From Methylorubrum extorquens (GTDB lineage: Bacteria > Pseudomonadota > Alphaproteobacteria > Rhizobiales > Beijerinckiaceae), in NCBI GenBank assembly GCA_019695455.1, contig JAEUAC010000389.1, positions 1 through 9,032 of the forward strand: 9,032 nt of DNA, read 5' to 3'. Under the pieces are notes generated by a model. It saw only the letters and a list, made by a program, of their open reading frames with translations. It searched no databases and was not told the DNA's origin. Shown piece after piece: positions 1-6,280 of this stretch (position 1 is the stretch's first letter; every line of letters begins with the position of its first letter). The position numbers and the translations under genes are program-made.

Positions 1-716
1 GCCTCCCAGGCCGTGCCGCGCTCCCGCAGCAGCGCCAGGGCGTCCACGAAGTCGAGCACGCCTTTCCGGCGGTCGACGCGGCCGTGGTAGAGGATGCGGA
101 CCGGATCGGCGGCCTCCCCCACCCGGCCCTCGTCCGCCGGGCGGAAGCGTGCCGTGTCGACCGCGCCCGGCACGATCGTGAAACGCTCGCGCGCCGTGCC
201 GAGCCGGTCGGAGACCTCGTCCACGAAGCTCTCGCCGCCGATCAGCACGGCGCCCGCATGGTCGAGCACCCGCACCATGGCGAGGCGGTGCGTCTCGCAG
301 CACGAGCCGACCCAATGGCCGTCGCCGCCCTGGATCGAGACCACGTTCGGCACGCCGAGCCTCCGCGAGGCGAGGAGCACGGCCCAGCCGGTCGGATAGC
401 CGTATTGCGCGTGCAGGACGTCGAAGGGTGCCCGCGCATGCTCGGCCTCGATGGTGGCGACCATGGTCCGGACGTCGCGCTCGAAATCGCCGCTCTCCTG
501 CTCGCCCACCTGTTCCAGGCCGACCACCCGCACGCCCGGCACCGTCGGCGGCGGGCCGCCGCCATAGACGCGCGTGCCGAGCGGATCGCCCCGGTACTGG
601 CTGATCATCGTGACGTCGTGCCCGGCCCGCACCAGCTCGCGCAGCAGGTTCTCCGCGTAGACGCTCATGCCCGAGATGGCCGGGAAGAAGCGCCGCGAGA
701 CGAAGCAGATCCTCAT
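1..716 (-). CDS. GT4-family glycosyltransferase (partial, C-terminus beyond window)
   Basis: The visible 238 residues are the N-terminal Rossmann domain and the beginning of the C-terminal domain of a GT-B, GT4-family retaining glycosyltransferase, which transfers a sugar from a nucleotide donor to an acceptor, usually at the inner face of the membrane. The start MRICFVSRRFFPAISGMSVY (1-20) has the beta-strand plus glycine loop typical of the acceptor domain. QGGDGHW (129-135), VPGAVDTARFRP (182-193) and YHGRVDRRKGVLDF (210-223) match the GT4 hinge and first donor-domain strand. The donor-site EX7E motif lies past base 1. The ATG at 716 is the only sensible start, because no start codon lies close upstream in frame; no strong Shine-Dalgarno is seen. 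It follows the epimerase stop by 88 bp, so it is probably the last or a late gene of the same cluster. Donor and acceptor cannot be read; an inositol-type acceptor is a context-based guess. Confidence 0.88.
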   Translation of the reverse strand, partial: MRICFVSRRFFPAISGMSVYAENLLRELVRAGHDVTMISQYRGDPLGTRVYGGGPPPTVPGVRVVGLEQVGEQESGDFERDVRTMVATIEAEHARAPFDVLHAQYGYPTGWAVLLASRRLGVPNVVSIQGGDGHWVGSCCETHRLAMVRVLDHAGAVLIGGESFVDEVSDRLGTARERFTIVPGAVDTARFRPADEGRVGEAADPVRILYHGRVDRRKGVLDFVDALALLRERGTAWE

Positions 717-804
717 GGCGCGCGCCTGCTCGCTGCCGACCGCCCACGACGGGACGGCGAAGGCGTTCGCCGGGCCCGATCCGGCGCCGTGGGGGCTCGT
801 CGCG
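717..804. other. 88-bp gap between epimerase and glycosyltransferase
   Basis: The gap is GC-rich. I see no convincing rho-independent terminator (no hairpin followed by a T run on the minus strand), no clear promoter and no small ORF with a ribosome binding site. It is the only break in an otherwise overlapping run of genes, so read-through into the glycosyltransferase is plausible. Confidence 0.4.
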
Positions 805-1629
805 TCACGACCGGCAGGCCTTCAGGTAGCGGAGGGCCTCGGGGATCATGACGTCCGCACGGTGGCTGTCGCGCGAGAGCTCCACGCAGACGAGGCGCGC
901 GAAGCCGATCGCGTCCAGCGCGTCCAGCACCGCCGGCACGTCCATGTCCCCGTCCCCGAAGGCGAGATGGACGTGCTCGCCGCGCTTCATGTCCTCGATG
1001 GAGACCGTCGCGATCCGCGGCGCGAACTCGCGCACGGCCGCCGCCGGATCGCGCTCGCCCGTGACGAGGCAATGGCCGGTGTCGAGCGCGAGGCGGAGGC
1101 CCGGCACGTCCAGGGCCGCGAAGTCGTCGACGGTCTCGATCAGCATGCCCGGTTCCGGTTCGAGCGCGGCGTCGATGCCCCGCGAGGCGGCGTGGGCCGC
1201 GACCTCGCGCAGGCCGTCGCGGAGCCAGTCCCGCGCCTCCTCCCGATCGACGCCCGGCTTCGGCACGCCGGCCCAGAAGGAGACCGCCTCGGAGCCGAGG
1301 ATCGCGCCGATGTCGATCGCGCGCTGCAGGAAGGCGACCCGCCGCGCCCGTCCCTCGGCGGAGGCCGTGACGAGCGTCGGCTCGTGCTTGGCCCGCGGAT
1401 CGAGGAGATAGCGGGCGCCGGTCTCGATGACCGAGCCGAGGCCCAGCCCGGACAGCCGCGTCGCGAGCGCCCGCGCGGCGTCGTCCCAGTCCGGCCGGAA
1501 GGGATCGAAGCCGTTGACGTCGAGCGTCAGCGCGACGCCGTCGTAGCCGGCCTCGCTCATCAGGACGAGCGCGTCGTCGAGCCGATGGCTCGCGGTGCCG
1601 TTCGTGTTGTAGGCGAAGCGGAGGCTCAT
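805..1629 (-). CDS. Sugar phosphate isomerase/epimerase (AP2Ec, xylose isomerase-like TIM barrel)
   Basis: This 274-residue protein has the size and motifs of the xylose isomerase-like TIM-barrel family (AP2Ec), which includes IolE, IolI, hydroxypyruvate isomerase and sugar 3-epimerases. These are metal-dependent enzymes that isomerise, epimerise or dehydrate polyols and keto-sugars. Likely metal and catalytic positions are E157 in LEPEPGML, D183 and H186 in LALDTGH, the VSIEDMKRGEHVHLAFGDG stretch (209-227) carrying E212 and H221, and E250 in VCVELSRDSH. The N-terminus MSLRFAYNTNGTASHRLDDA gives the usual first strand and helix. The start at 1629 overlaps the YcaO stop by 4 nt (ATGA), indicating translational coupling. 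Nearby Gfo/Idh and inositol phosphate synthase genes favour a cyclitol or sugar substrate, but the exact reaction cannot be read from sequence. A DUF692/MNIO peptide-modifying TIM barrel was considered; the motif pattern fits AP2Ec better. Confidence 0.87.
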   Translation of the reverse strand: MSLRFAYNTNGTASHRLDDALVLMSEAGYDGVALTLDVNGFDPFRPDWDDAARALATRLSGLGLGSVIETGARYLLDPRAKHEPTLVTASAEGRARRVAFLQRAIDIGAILGSEAVSFWAGVPKPGVDREEARDWLRDGLREVAAHAASRGIDAALEPEPGMLIETVDDFAALDVPGLRLALDTGHCLVTGERDPAAAVREFAPRIATVSIEDMKRGEHVHLAFGDGDMDVPAVLDALDAIGFARLVCVELSRDSHRADVMIPEALRYLKACRS

Positions 1630-3143
1630 GCGACGCGGCCCTGGGCGAGCCGGTAGCCGACGTGGTGCGCCTCCGGCTCGCGATAGAGGGGGTAGAGCGG
1701 ACCGACGACGCGGTCGACCTCGGCCGTGTCGAGGAGCGGCTGCCGCCCGCCGAACCGCGCGAGCGCGGCCGCGTTCAGCCGCACCGGACGACGCGTCGCG
1801 CTCTCCTCGCCGAAGCGGATCAGGGGGGAGTCGCGCTCGATCAGCTTGCGGGCGTTGCGCTCCCCGATCCGGTAGTAGCTCATCGTCTCGACCTCGAGCC
1901 CCGGCACGATCACCTTGGCGACGCCGATCGGCGCGCCCGGCGGCGAGCAATCCACGGCGAGGACGTCGAACCCCGCCGCGTCCAGCGTCTCGCGGGCGAA
2001 GCGACCCCTCGCGCGCGTGTCGCCGCCCGGATTCTTCGGCAGCGTGTCGAAGGCACGGCTCCCCTGCCGCGACAGGACGGTGCCCGAGAGGTGCCGCCGC
2101 AGGTCGGATCCGTCCATCCGCGCCCAGTCCATCATGGCCCGGAGCGCCCGGCTCTCCTCGCCCGCGAGGCTGACGGTCGCCCGATCCAGGAACTCCTCGA
2201 CATAGCCGGGCGGCGCGACCGCAAGGGCCTCGGCCGAAGGGCCGTGCCCGTAGCTCTTGCGCACGCGGGCCGAGCAGAACTCGAGCAGCGCCTTGTGGAG
2301 CGCGCGGTCGCGGTCCGGGTCGCAGGCCTCCCCGCAGGCCGACAGCATGATCGGCACGCGCGGGCCCCTGCCCTCCCGCTCGCCGCCGACGACGTAGAGG
2401 TTCGCGAAGCCGAACTCGTCGGTCGCGAATTTCGGCAGGACGTCGATGCCGAGCGCATCCAGCCGGTCGAGCAGCGCCCGCGTCTTCGGCTCGATGTCCG
2501 GTCCGAGCTCGAGCACGACGCCCCGGTCGAGCGCCCGGAACGCGAGCCCGTTGCCGTCCCGCTGCAGGCATTCGAGCAGGCCGTGGCCGACCGCCCATTC
2601 GAGATCCGGACCCGCCCCGAGCCCGTTCGTGATGAGCGTCGTGAAGGGCTGGTACCCGGGCGGCAGCTCGAACACGTCGACGGCCGCGACGTCCAGCGGC
2701 ACGAGGACGGGCTCGCCGGTGGCGACCCGGATCGCCTGCGTCCAGGCGAGCGGCGTGTCGAGCCCGACGGGGCTGCCGGCCGGCAGGCAGAGCGTCAGCG
2801 GATCGACGACGCCGCGCTCGCCGGCCGACCGGACGAGGTCCCGGTACGAGCCCAGCCGGTGCGGGCGCTCGCGCATGGTGAGCGTCGGCCAGATGGCTTC
2901 GGCGATCTCGGCCAGCGCCCCGACGATCGCCTGCCCGTCCGTCTCGCCGTAGCCGTAGCCGGACGGCATGTTGCCCGGCAGCGTGTCCCGCTCGTCGAGG
3001 AAGAGCGCCGTCTTCCAGGCGGGCACGCCCGTCCCGTCGAGGGGCGCGAGCGGAAAGCCGACGATCCGCCCCAGCGGCAGCGCGTCCAGGTAGGCGCGGG
3101 CGGCGTCCGGCAGGTCGGCCGGCAATCCCTCGACGCGCCTCAT
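1626..3143 (-). CDS. YcaO-domain ATP-dependent enzyme
   Basis: This 505-residue protein belongs to the YcaO superfamily, whose characterised members phosphorylate a backbone amide with ATP to form azolines, thioamides or amidines. The signatures occur in order: GYGETDGQAIVGALAEIAEA (64-83), with E79 and E82 in the Sx3Ex2E-like ATP site; TNGLGAGPDLEWAVGHGLLE (172-191) leading into an Ex3R pair, E191 and R195; and the helix ALLEFCSAR (285-293), with E288 and R293. Near the C-terminus are VAKVIVPGLEVETM (408-421) and RIGER (425-429). The C-terminus ends GYRLAQGRVA and has no PxPxP tail as seen in azoline cyclodehydratases. The start at 3143 overlaps the Gfo/Idh stop by 4 nt, and the stop overlaps the epimerase start by 4 nt. 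No TfuA, E1-like or precursor-peptide gene lies in the window, so its target is unknown. The frame stays open far upstream, but that is a high-GC shadow over the neighbouring genes. Confidence 0.9.
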   Translation of the reverse strand: MRRVEGLPADLPDAARAYLDALPLGRIVGFPLAPLDGTGVPAWKTALFLDERDTLPGNMPSGYGYGETDGQAIVGALAEIAEAIWPTLTMRERPHRLGSYRDLVRSAGERGVVDPLTLCLPAGSPVGLDTPLAWTQAIRVATGEPVLVPLDVAAVDVFELPPGYQPFTTLITNGLGAGPDLEWAVGHGLLECLQRDGNGLAFRALDRGVVLELGPDIEPKTRALLDRLDALGIDVLPKFATDEFGFANLYVVGGEREGRGPRVPIMLSACGEACDPDRDRALHKALLEFCSARVRKSYGHGPSAEALAVAPPGYVEEFLDRATVSLAGEESRALRAMMDWARMDGSDLRRHLSGTVLSRQGSRAFDTLPKNPGGDTRARGRFARETLDAAGFDVLAVDCSPPGAPIGVAKVIVPGLEVETMSYYRIGERNARKLIERDSPLIRFGEESATRRPVRLNAAALARFGGRQPLLDTAEVDRVVGPLYPLYREPEAHHVGYRLAQGRVA

Positions 3144-4153
3144 CGAGCGGCGCTCGCATAGGCCTGATGGACGAGGCGCATCGTGTGGAGATCCCGTTCG
3201 ACGGAGAAGGCGTCGCGCTCGCCGGATCGCAGCGCGGCCGAGAAGGCCCGGACCTGTCCCTCGAAGGGCGACCGGTCCGGATGGGGAACGGGGAGCGGAG
3301 CGCGCGCGCCGCTGCGGCCGTCGATCCTCACCACCGAGCCGCCCGCGACCTGCCCCATCGTGTCCTCGGCGAGGAGCATGGCCTCCGATCCGACGATCTC
3401 GAGCCGGCGCCGGGGCAGCGCCTCCGGGCAGTTGTAGGCGACGTGCAGGGTCGCGAGCACGCCCGACGCGGTCGCGCCGACGAGGATCGCGCCGTCGTCG
3501 ACCGCGTAGTCCTGGATGCGGCTCTGCGTGACGGCGGCGATGCGCGCGAGCGGCTCGCCGAGCAGGAACTCGACGAGGTCGAGACCGTGCGGCGCGAGGT
3601 CGATCAGGGCGCCGCCGCCGGCCTTCGCGGCGTCGATGCGCCAGTTCTCGCGCGCCGTCGCGGCGCTCCATTCGGTGCCGACCCAGCAGGCATAGAGGAT
3701 GCGGATCGCCGCCGGACGTCCGATGGCGCCGTCCTCGACGGCGGCCGCGAGCGCGCGATGCGCCGGATGGTGCCGCTGGTCGAAGGCCGTGCCGTAGAGC
3801 TGCGGCGAGGCCCGGCACGCGACCGCCATGCGCTCCGCCTCGTCGAGGGTCGCCGCCATCGGCTTCTCGCAGAGCACGGCCTTCCCGGCCGCCATGGCGG
3901 CGAGGACGGCGTCGGCGTGGAGGTGGTTCGGCGTCGCCACGTAGACCGCCTCGACGGCGGGATCGGCGAACAGGTCCTCCGCCGACGCATAGGCTCGCGC
4001 GCCGTCGTGCCCGGCCCGCTCCCGCGAGGCCGGATCGGGATCGGCCACCGCCACGAGCGCGTCGCCGGCCGCCCGGATGGCGGGCGCCATGTAGTCCTGC
4101 GCGACCCAGCCGTAGCCGACGATGCCCCACCGGACGGGATCCTGCGCGCCCAT
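3140..4153 (-). CDS. Gfo/Idh/MocA-family NAD(P)-dependent oxidoreductase
   Basis: This 337-residue protein has the family's usual length and two-domain layout. The N-terminal Rossmann fold starts RWGIVGYGWVAQDYMAP (8-24), with the GxGxxA dinucleotide loop. It continues through VYVATPNHLHADAV (70-83) and CEKPMA (95-100), where K97 is the conserved EKP lysine. The C-terminal domain has GGGALIDLAPHGLDLVEFLL (179-198), supplying the catalytic Asp185/His189-type pair. Family members oxidise or reduce hydroxyl/keto groups on sugars and cyclitols; inositol 2-dehydrogenase (IolG) is the classic example. I chose the ATG at 4153 because the Rossmann motif begins right after it and its A overlaps the TGA of the methyltransferase by one base (TGATG). 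A GTG at 4285 in frame would add a 44-residue leader overlapping the upstream gene and is unlikely. With inositol phosphate synthase and an IolE/IolI-like barrel in the same operon, a cyclitol or sugar substrate is the best guess. Confidence 0.92.
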   Translation of the reverse strand: MGAQDPVRWGIVGYGWVAQDYMAPAIRAAGDALVAVADPDPASRERAGHDGARAYASAEDLFADPAVEAVYVATPNHLHADAVLAAMAAGKAVLCEKPMAATLDEAERMAVACRASPQLYGTAFDQRHHPAHRALAAAVEDGAIGRPAAIRILYACWVGTEWSAATARENWRIDAAKAGGGALIDLAPHGLDLVEFLLGEPLARIAAVTQSRIQDYAVDDGAILVGATASGVLATLHVAYNCPEALPRRRLEIVGSEAMLLAEDTMGQVAGGSVVRIDGRSGARAPLPVPHPDRSPFEGQVRAFSAALRSGERDAFSVERDLHTMRLVHQAYASAAR

Positions 4154-5388
4154 CACCAGCGCTCCGGCAGGGCGACGAACTCGCGCCGACGGACCGCCTC
4201 CGGCCCGGGCTCGATCGGGGGATCGAGGCGCGGCCGGTAGGTCGCGCCCTCCGCGTATTCGCGACGGTAGCGCTCGGACGGCCACGCGATCGCGGCCCCG
4301 CCGTCCTGCCGCCGATAGAGCGGGTTGAGGCGCAGCTGCGCGGCATCCTCGGGCTGGAGGAGCCCGCTCTCCCCCGGGGTTCCGGCGGGGCCGTCCGCGA
4401 GCGAGAACGCCTCGACGCGCCCCAGCTCCGCGACGGCGCGCGCCACGGGCGGACGCCCCGCGGCGGCGGCTCGCGTGAGGTCCGCGTCGTCGTACACGGT
4501 CGCGCCCGGGAACCAGCCCGCGATCTCGCCGGCCGTGACGCCCGAGCCGGCCGACAGGTTCTCCGCCTCCCGGTTGTGGACGTGCCCCACCGCCAACGTC
4601 CCGCCCGGCCGGACCAGCCCGCGCAGGGCGCGCAGGATCTCGACCTTCGGCTCGAGGAAATAGAAGGCGTCGTGGCAGAGAACGAGATCGTGGCTTCGGC
4701 CCGCGACCGGCCAGGGCGCGCTCGCGTCGAAGCAGACGAGATCGACCCTCCCCTGTCTCGCGCCACCGCCCGGCCGTGACGGAGCCGCCTGGCGGGGCGT
4801 CCTCGACGCCGGTGCAGCGGCGACGTCGCCTTCATGGCGGGCTCGCGATGTCGATGGCTCTGGGCAGACCCAATGGCGGGCGAGCCAGAGCTTGGCGAAG
4901 ACGATGTCCGCGCCCGAGCCGTCGACGCCGCGGAGCGCGAGATCGCGCAGGTAGTGGCCGATGCCGCAGGCGAGCTCGAACGCGCTCGCGGGCGCGGTCC
5001 AGTGCGCGTCCAGCAGCGCGAGGCCGGCCAGGTAGGTCGGGTCGCTCCAGCGATGGGCGAAGTAGTCGCCGACGCGGCCGAGCGCGAGCAGGTCCATGGC
5101 CTGCCGCAGCGAGAGGGCGTCCCTCTCGCGCACGAGCCGGCGCCGCGCCTCCTCGGACGGCGTCGGCCCGTCCCACCATTCGTCCTGGTCGGCGAGGGCC
5201 AGGACCAGGGCCGTCTCGCGATCGCCCGCCGCGATGGCGGCCAGCATGTCGGCGACGAGCGGCTCGCGCCCGACCCGCAGGTATGGAATGCCGTCGAGGA
5301 CGGGCCAGCGGTCGCTCCCGTCCGTGAGCGCGTCGGGCCCGTCCGGCCGGAGCGGCCGGCCCGAGACCGGCGAGACGAGCGGCGTCAT
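4153..5388 (-). CDS. SAM-dependent methyltransferase with Trm112-like N-terminus and an internal insertion
   Basis: This 411-residue protein carries a class I methyltransferase core. Motif I is FELACGIGHYLRDLAL (137-152), the post-I region is GADIVFAKLWLARHW (159-173), and motif IV to post-motif is DLVLCHDAFYFLEP (234-247) followed by LRGLVRPGGTLAVGHVHN (255-272). The first about 40 residues resemble a Trm112/UPF0434 zinc-ribbon domain (LVSPVSGRPL at 4-13, WPVLDGIPYLRV at 28-39), but the two usual cysteines are serines (S6, S9), so this half-site cannot bind zinc in the normal way. Residues about 176-214 are a Pro/Ala/Arg/Gly/Ser-rich stretch between the second and third core strands that looks like an in-frame insertion (see separate entry). 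A C-terminal extension of about 110 residues follows the core. The start overlaps the HD-like gene stop (ATGA) and the stop overlaps the Gfo/Idh start (TGATG). The substrate is unknown; a small molecule made by the cluster is likely. Confidence 0.85.
   Translation of the reverse strand: MTPLVSPVSGRPLRPDGPDALTDGSDRWPVLDGIPYLRVGREPLVADMLAAIAAGDRETALVLALADQDEWWDGPTPSEEARRRLVRERDALSLRQAMDLLALGRVGDYFAHRWSDPTYLAGLALLDAHWTAPASAFELACGIGHYLRDLALRGVDGSGADIVFAKLWLARHWVCPEPSTSRARHEGDVAAAPASRTPRQAAPSRPGGGARQGRVDLVCFDASAPWPVAGRSHDLVLCHDAFYFLEPKVEILRALRGLVRPGGTLAVGHVHNREAENLSAGSGVTAGEIAGWFPGATVYDDADLTRAAAAGRPPVARAVAELGRVEAFSLADGPAGTPGESGLLQPEDAAQLRLNPLYRRQDGGAAIAWPSERYRREYAEGATYRPRLDPPIEPGPEAVRRREFVALPERW
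4747..4863. repeat. Palindrome-dense in-frame insertion within the methyltransferase gene
   Basis: The stretch encodes residues about 176-214 of the methyltransferase, a low-complexity Pro/Ala/Arg/Gly segment that interrupts the core fold just before VDLVCFDAS. The DNA holds perfect inverted repeats packed side by side: 4785-4795 (ccgcc-t-ggcgg), 4796-4810 (ggcgtc-ctc-gacgcc) and 4819-4830 (ggcgacgtcgcc). A weaker one at 4859-4868 (tctg-gg-caga) straddles the right edge. A 9-bp direct repeat, atggcgggc, is at 4834-4842 and 4873-4881. The estimated length is a multiple of three and the frame stays open. This recalls small palindromic elements that insert into genes, such as Rickettsia RPEs. 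The element boundaries are estimated from the protein, and a family cannot be named. Confidence 0.5.
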
Positions 5389-6275
5389 GCGAGCCCCATC
5401 TCGGCCAGCACGCGGTCGTGGTACGGCTTCAGCGGTCCCTCGTGGACGAGCGCCATGTCGCCCAGCACGTCGTCGAGCGTCACGCGGGCACGCCGGACGT
5501 GCTGCTCCATCTCGAGGACGCGATCCACGACGTCGCCCGCGTGGAAGGCCCGGCCTTCGGCCGTCTCGGCCTCCGGCAGGATGCGGCGGGCCGCGACCAC
5601 CTGCGCCCGCACCCCCTCCGGAAGCTCCGCCAGGGCCGCGCCCGTCGCGCGCGCCATGACCGGCCCGAGATGGTCGCCGAGCAGCATCTCGCCCGTGAAC
5701 CCCGCATCCGGCATCGCGGCGTTGTGGAGGTGATGCGCGAGCCCGGCGAGGAACGCCGTCCCGCGATCCGTGCCGGGCTCGGCCAGCAGCACCGCGTAGA
5801 CGGCGACGACGAGGCAGTGCTCGGCATGGTTCTCGGCCGGCAGGAGAACGATCCGGGGCTTGCCGGGGCAGGTCGCGCCCGCCCTCGGCTGCGCCGCCAG
5901 CGCGTCGACGAATCCGGGAACGGCGCCGCCCCCGTCGAAGGACGGAAGGGCGTCGCAGGCGCCGACGAGGCCGTCCCGGAGCTCGCCCGCAAGATCCGCC
6001 GCGGCTTCCGCGACGCCGGCCCGCAGGATGGCCGATGCGTCGGCCGCCGGCACGCCGAGCGCCGCCAGCGACGCGGCGTCGAGGTCCGCCAGCCGGGTCG
6101 CCGCGAGGCAGCCGGCCGTCGTCTCGAGCGCCACGGACGCGGCCGACGCGCCGTCCAGTAGGCGCCTCCAGGCGCGCCGGAAGGCCCGTTCGGCGATGGA
6201 GCCCGACCGGCCGGACGCCGTGATGCGCTTGAGATCGCCGACCTCCCGCAGCAGCGGGAGGATCGCGGTCCGCAT
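5385..6275 (-). CDS. HD-domain-like protein
   Basis: This 296-residue, mostly helical protein is of uncertain function. Its central part looks like an HD-type metal-dependent phosphohydrolase fold: a histidine-bearing helix ENHAEHCLVVAVYAVLL (148-164), a second helix with GLAHHLHNAA (178-187) standing where the HD dyad is expected, and a later acidic helix FHAGDVVDRVLEM (244-256) that could supply the last Asp. The second pair reads HH-LHN rather than plain HD, so metal binding is possible but catalysis is unproven. The first about 120 residues are an Ala/Leu-rich helical domain I do not recognise. The ATG at 6275 lies 5 nt after the inositol phosphate synthase stop, and the frame's upstream extension only shadows that gene. 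Its own stop overlaps the methyltransferase start (ATGA). If it is a hydrolase, removing phosphate from the cyclitol phosphate would fit the context, but this is inference. Confidence 0.65.
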   Translation of the reverse strand: MRTAILPLLREVGDLKRITASGRSGSIAERAFRRAWRRLLDGASAASVALETTAGCLAATRLADLDAASLAALGVPAADASAILRAGVAEAAADLAGELRDGLVGACDALPSFDGGGAVPGFVDALAAQPRAGATCPGKPRIVLLPAENHAEHCLVVAVYAVLLAEPGTDRGTAFLAGLAHHLHNAAMPDAGFTGEMLLGDHLGPVMARATGAALAELPEGVRAQVVAARRILPEAETAEGRAFHAGDVVDRVLEMEQHVRRARVTLDDVLGDMALVHEGPLKPYHDRVLAEMGLA

Positions 6276-6280
6276 CGCGG

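Noticed and set aside
805..1629. Reading the TIM barrel as a DUF692/MNIO RiPP-modifying enzyme paired with YcaO
   Set aside because: The LALDTGH, EDMK and CVELS motifs fit the AP2Ec sugar isomerase family, and no RiPP precursor is present.
84..1656. Plus-strand open frames opposite the glycosyltransferase and epimerase
   Set aside because: Both minus-strand proteins have strong family motifs; the opposite frames have none and biased composition.
1662..3161. 499-codon plus-strand open frame opposite the YcaO gene
   Set aside because: It is antisense to a clear YcaO protein, rich in Arg/Pro/Ala/Glu as expected of a high-GC shadow, and carries no recognisable domain.
3167..4240. 357-codon plus-strand open frame opposite the Gfo/Idh gene
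   Set aside because: Shadow of a well-supported oxidoreductase, with no domain.
3140..4285. GTG at 4285 as the start of the Gfo/Idh gene
   Set aside because: It would add 44 residues ahead of the Rossmann motif and overlap the methyltransferase by 133 bp; the ATG at 4153 fits the family and the operon packing.
1626..4835. A 1069-codon minus-strand frame suggesting a giant fusion with YcaO at its C-terminus
   Set aside because: The upstream part is Arg/Ser/Gly-rich noise overlapping the Gfo/Idh and methyltransferase genes; the ATGA overlap at 3143 gives the natural start.
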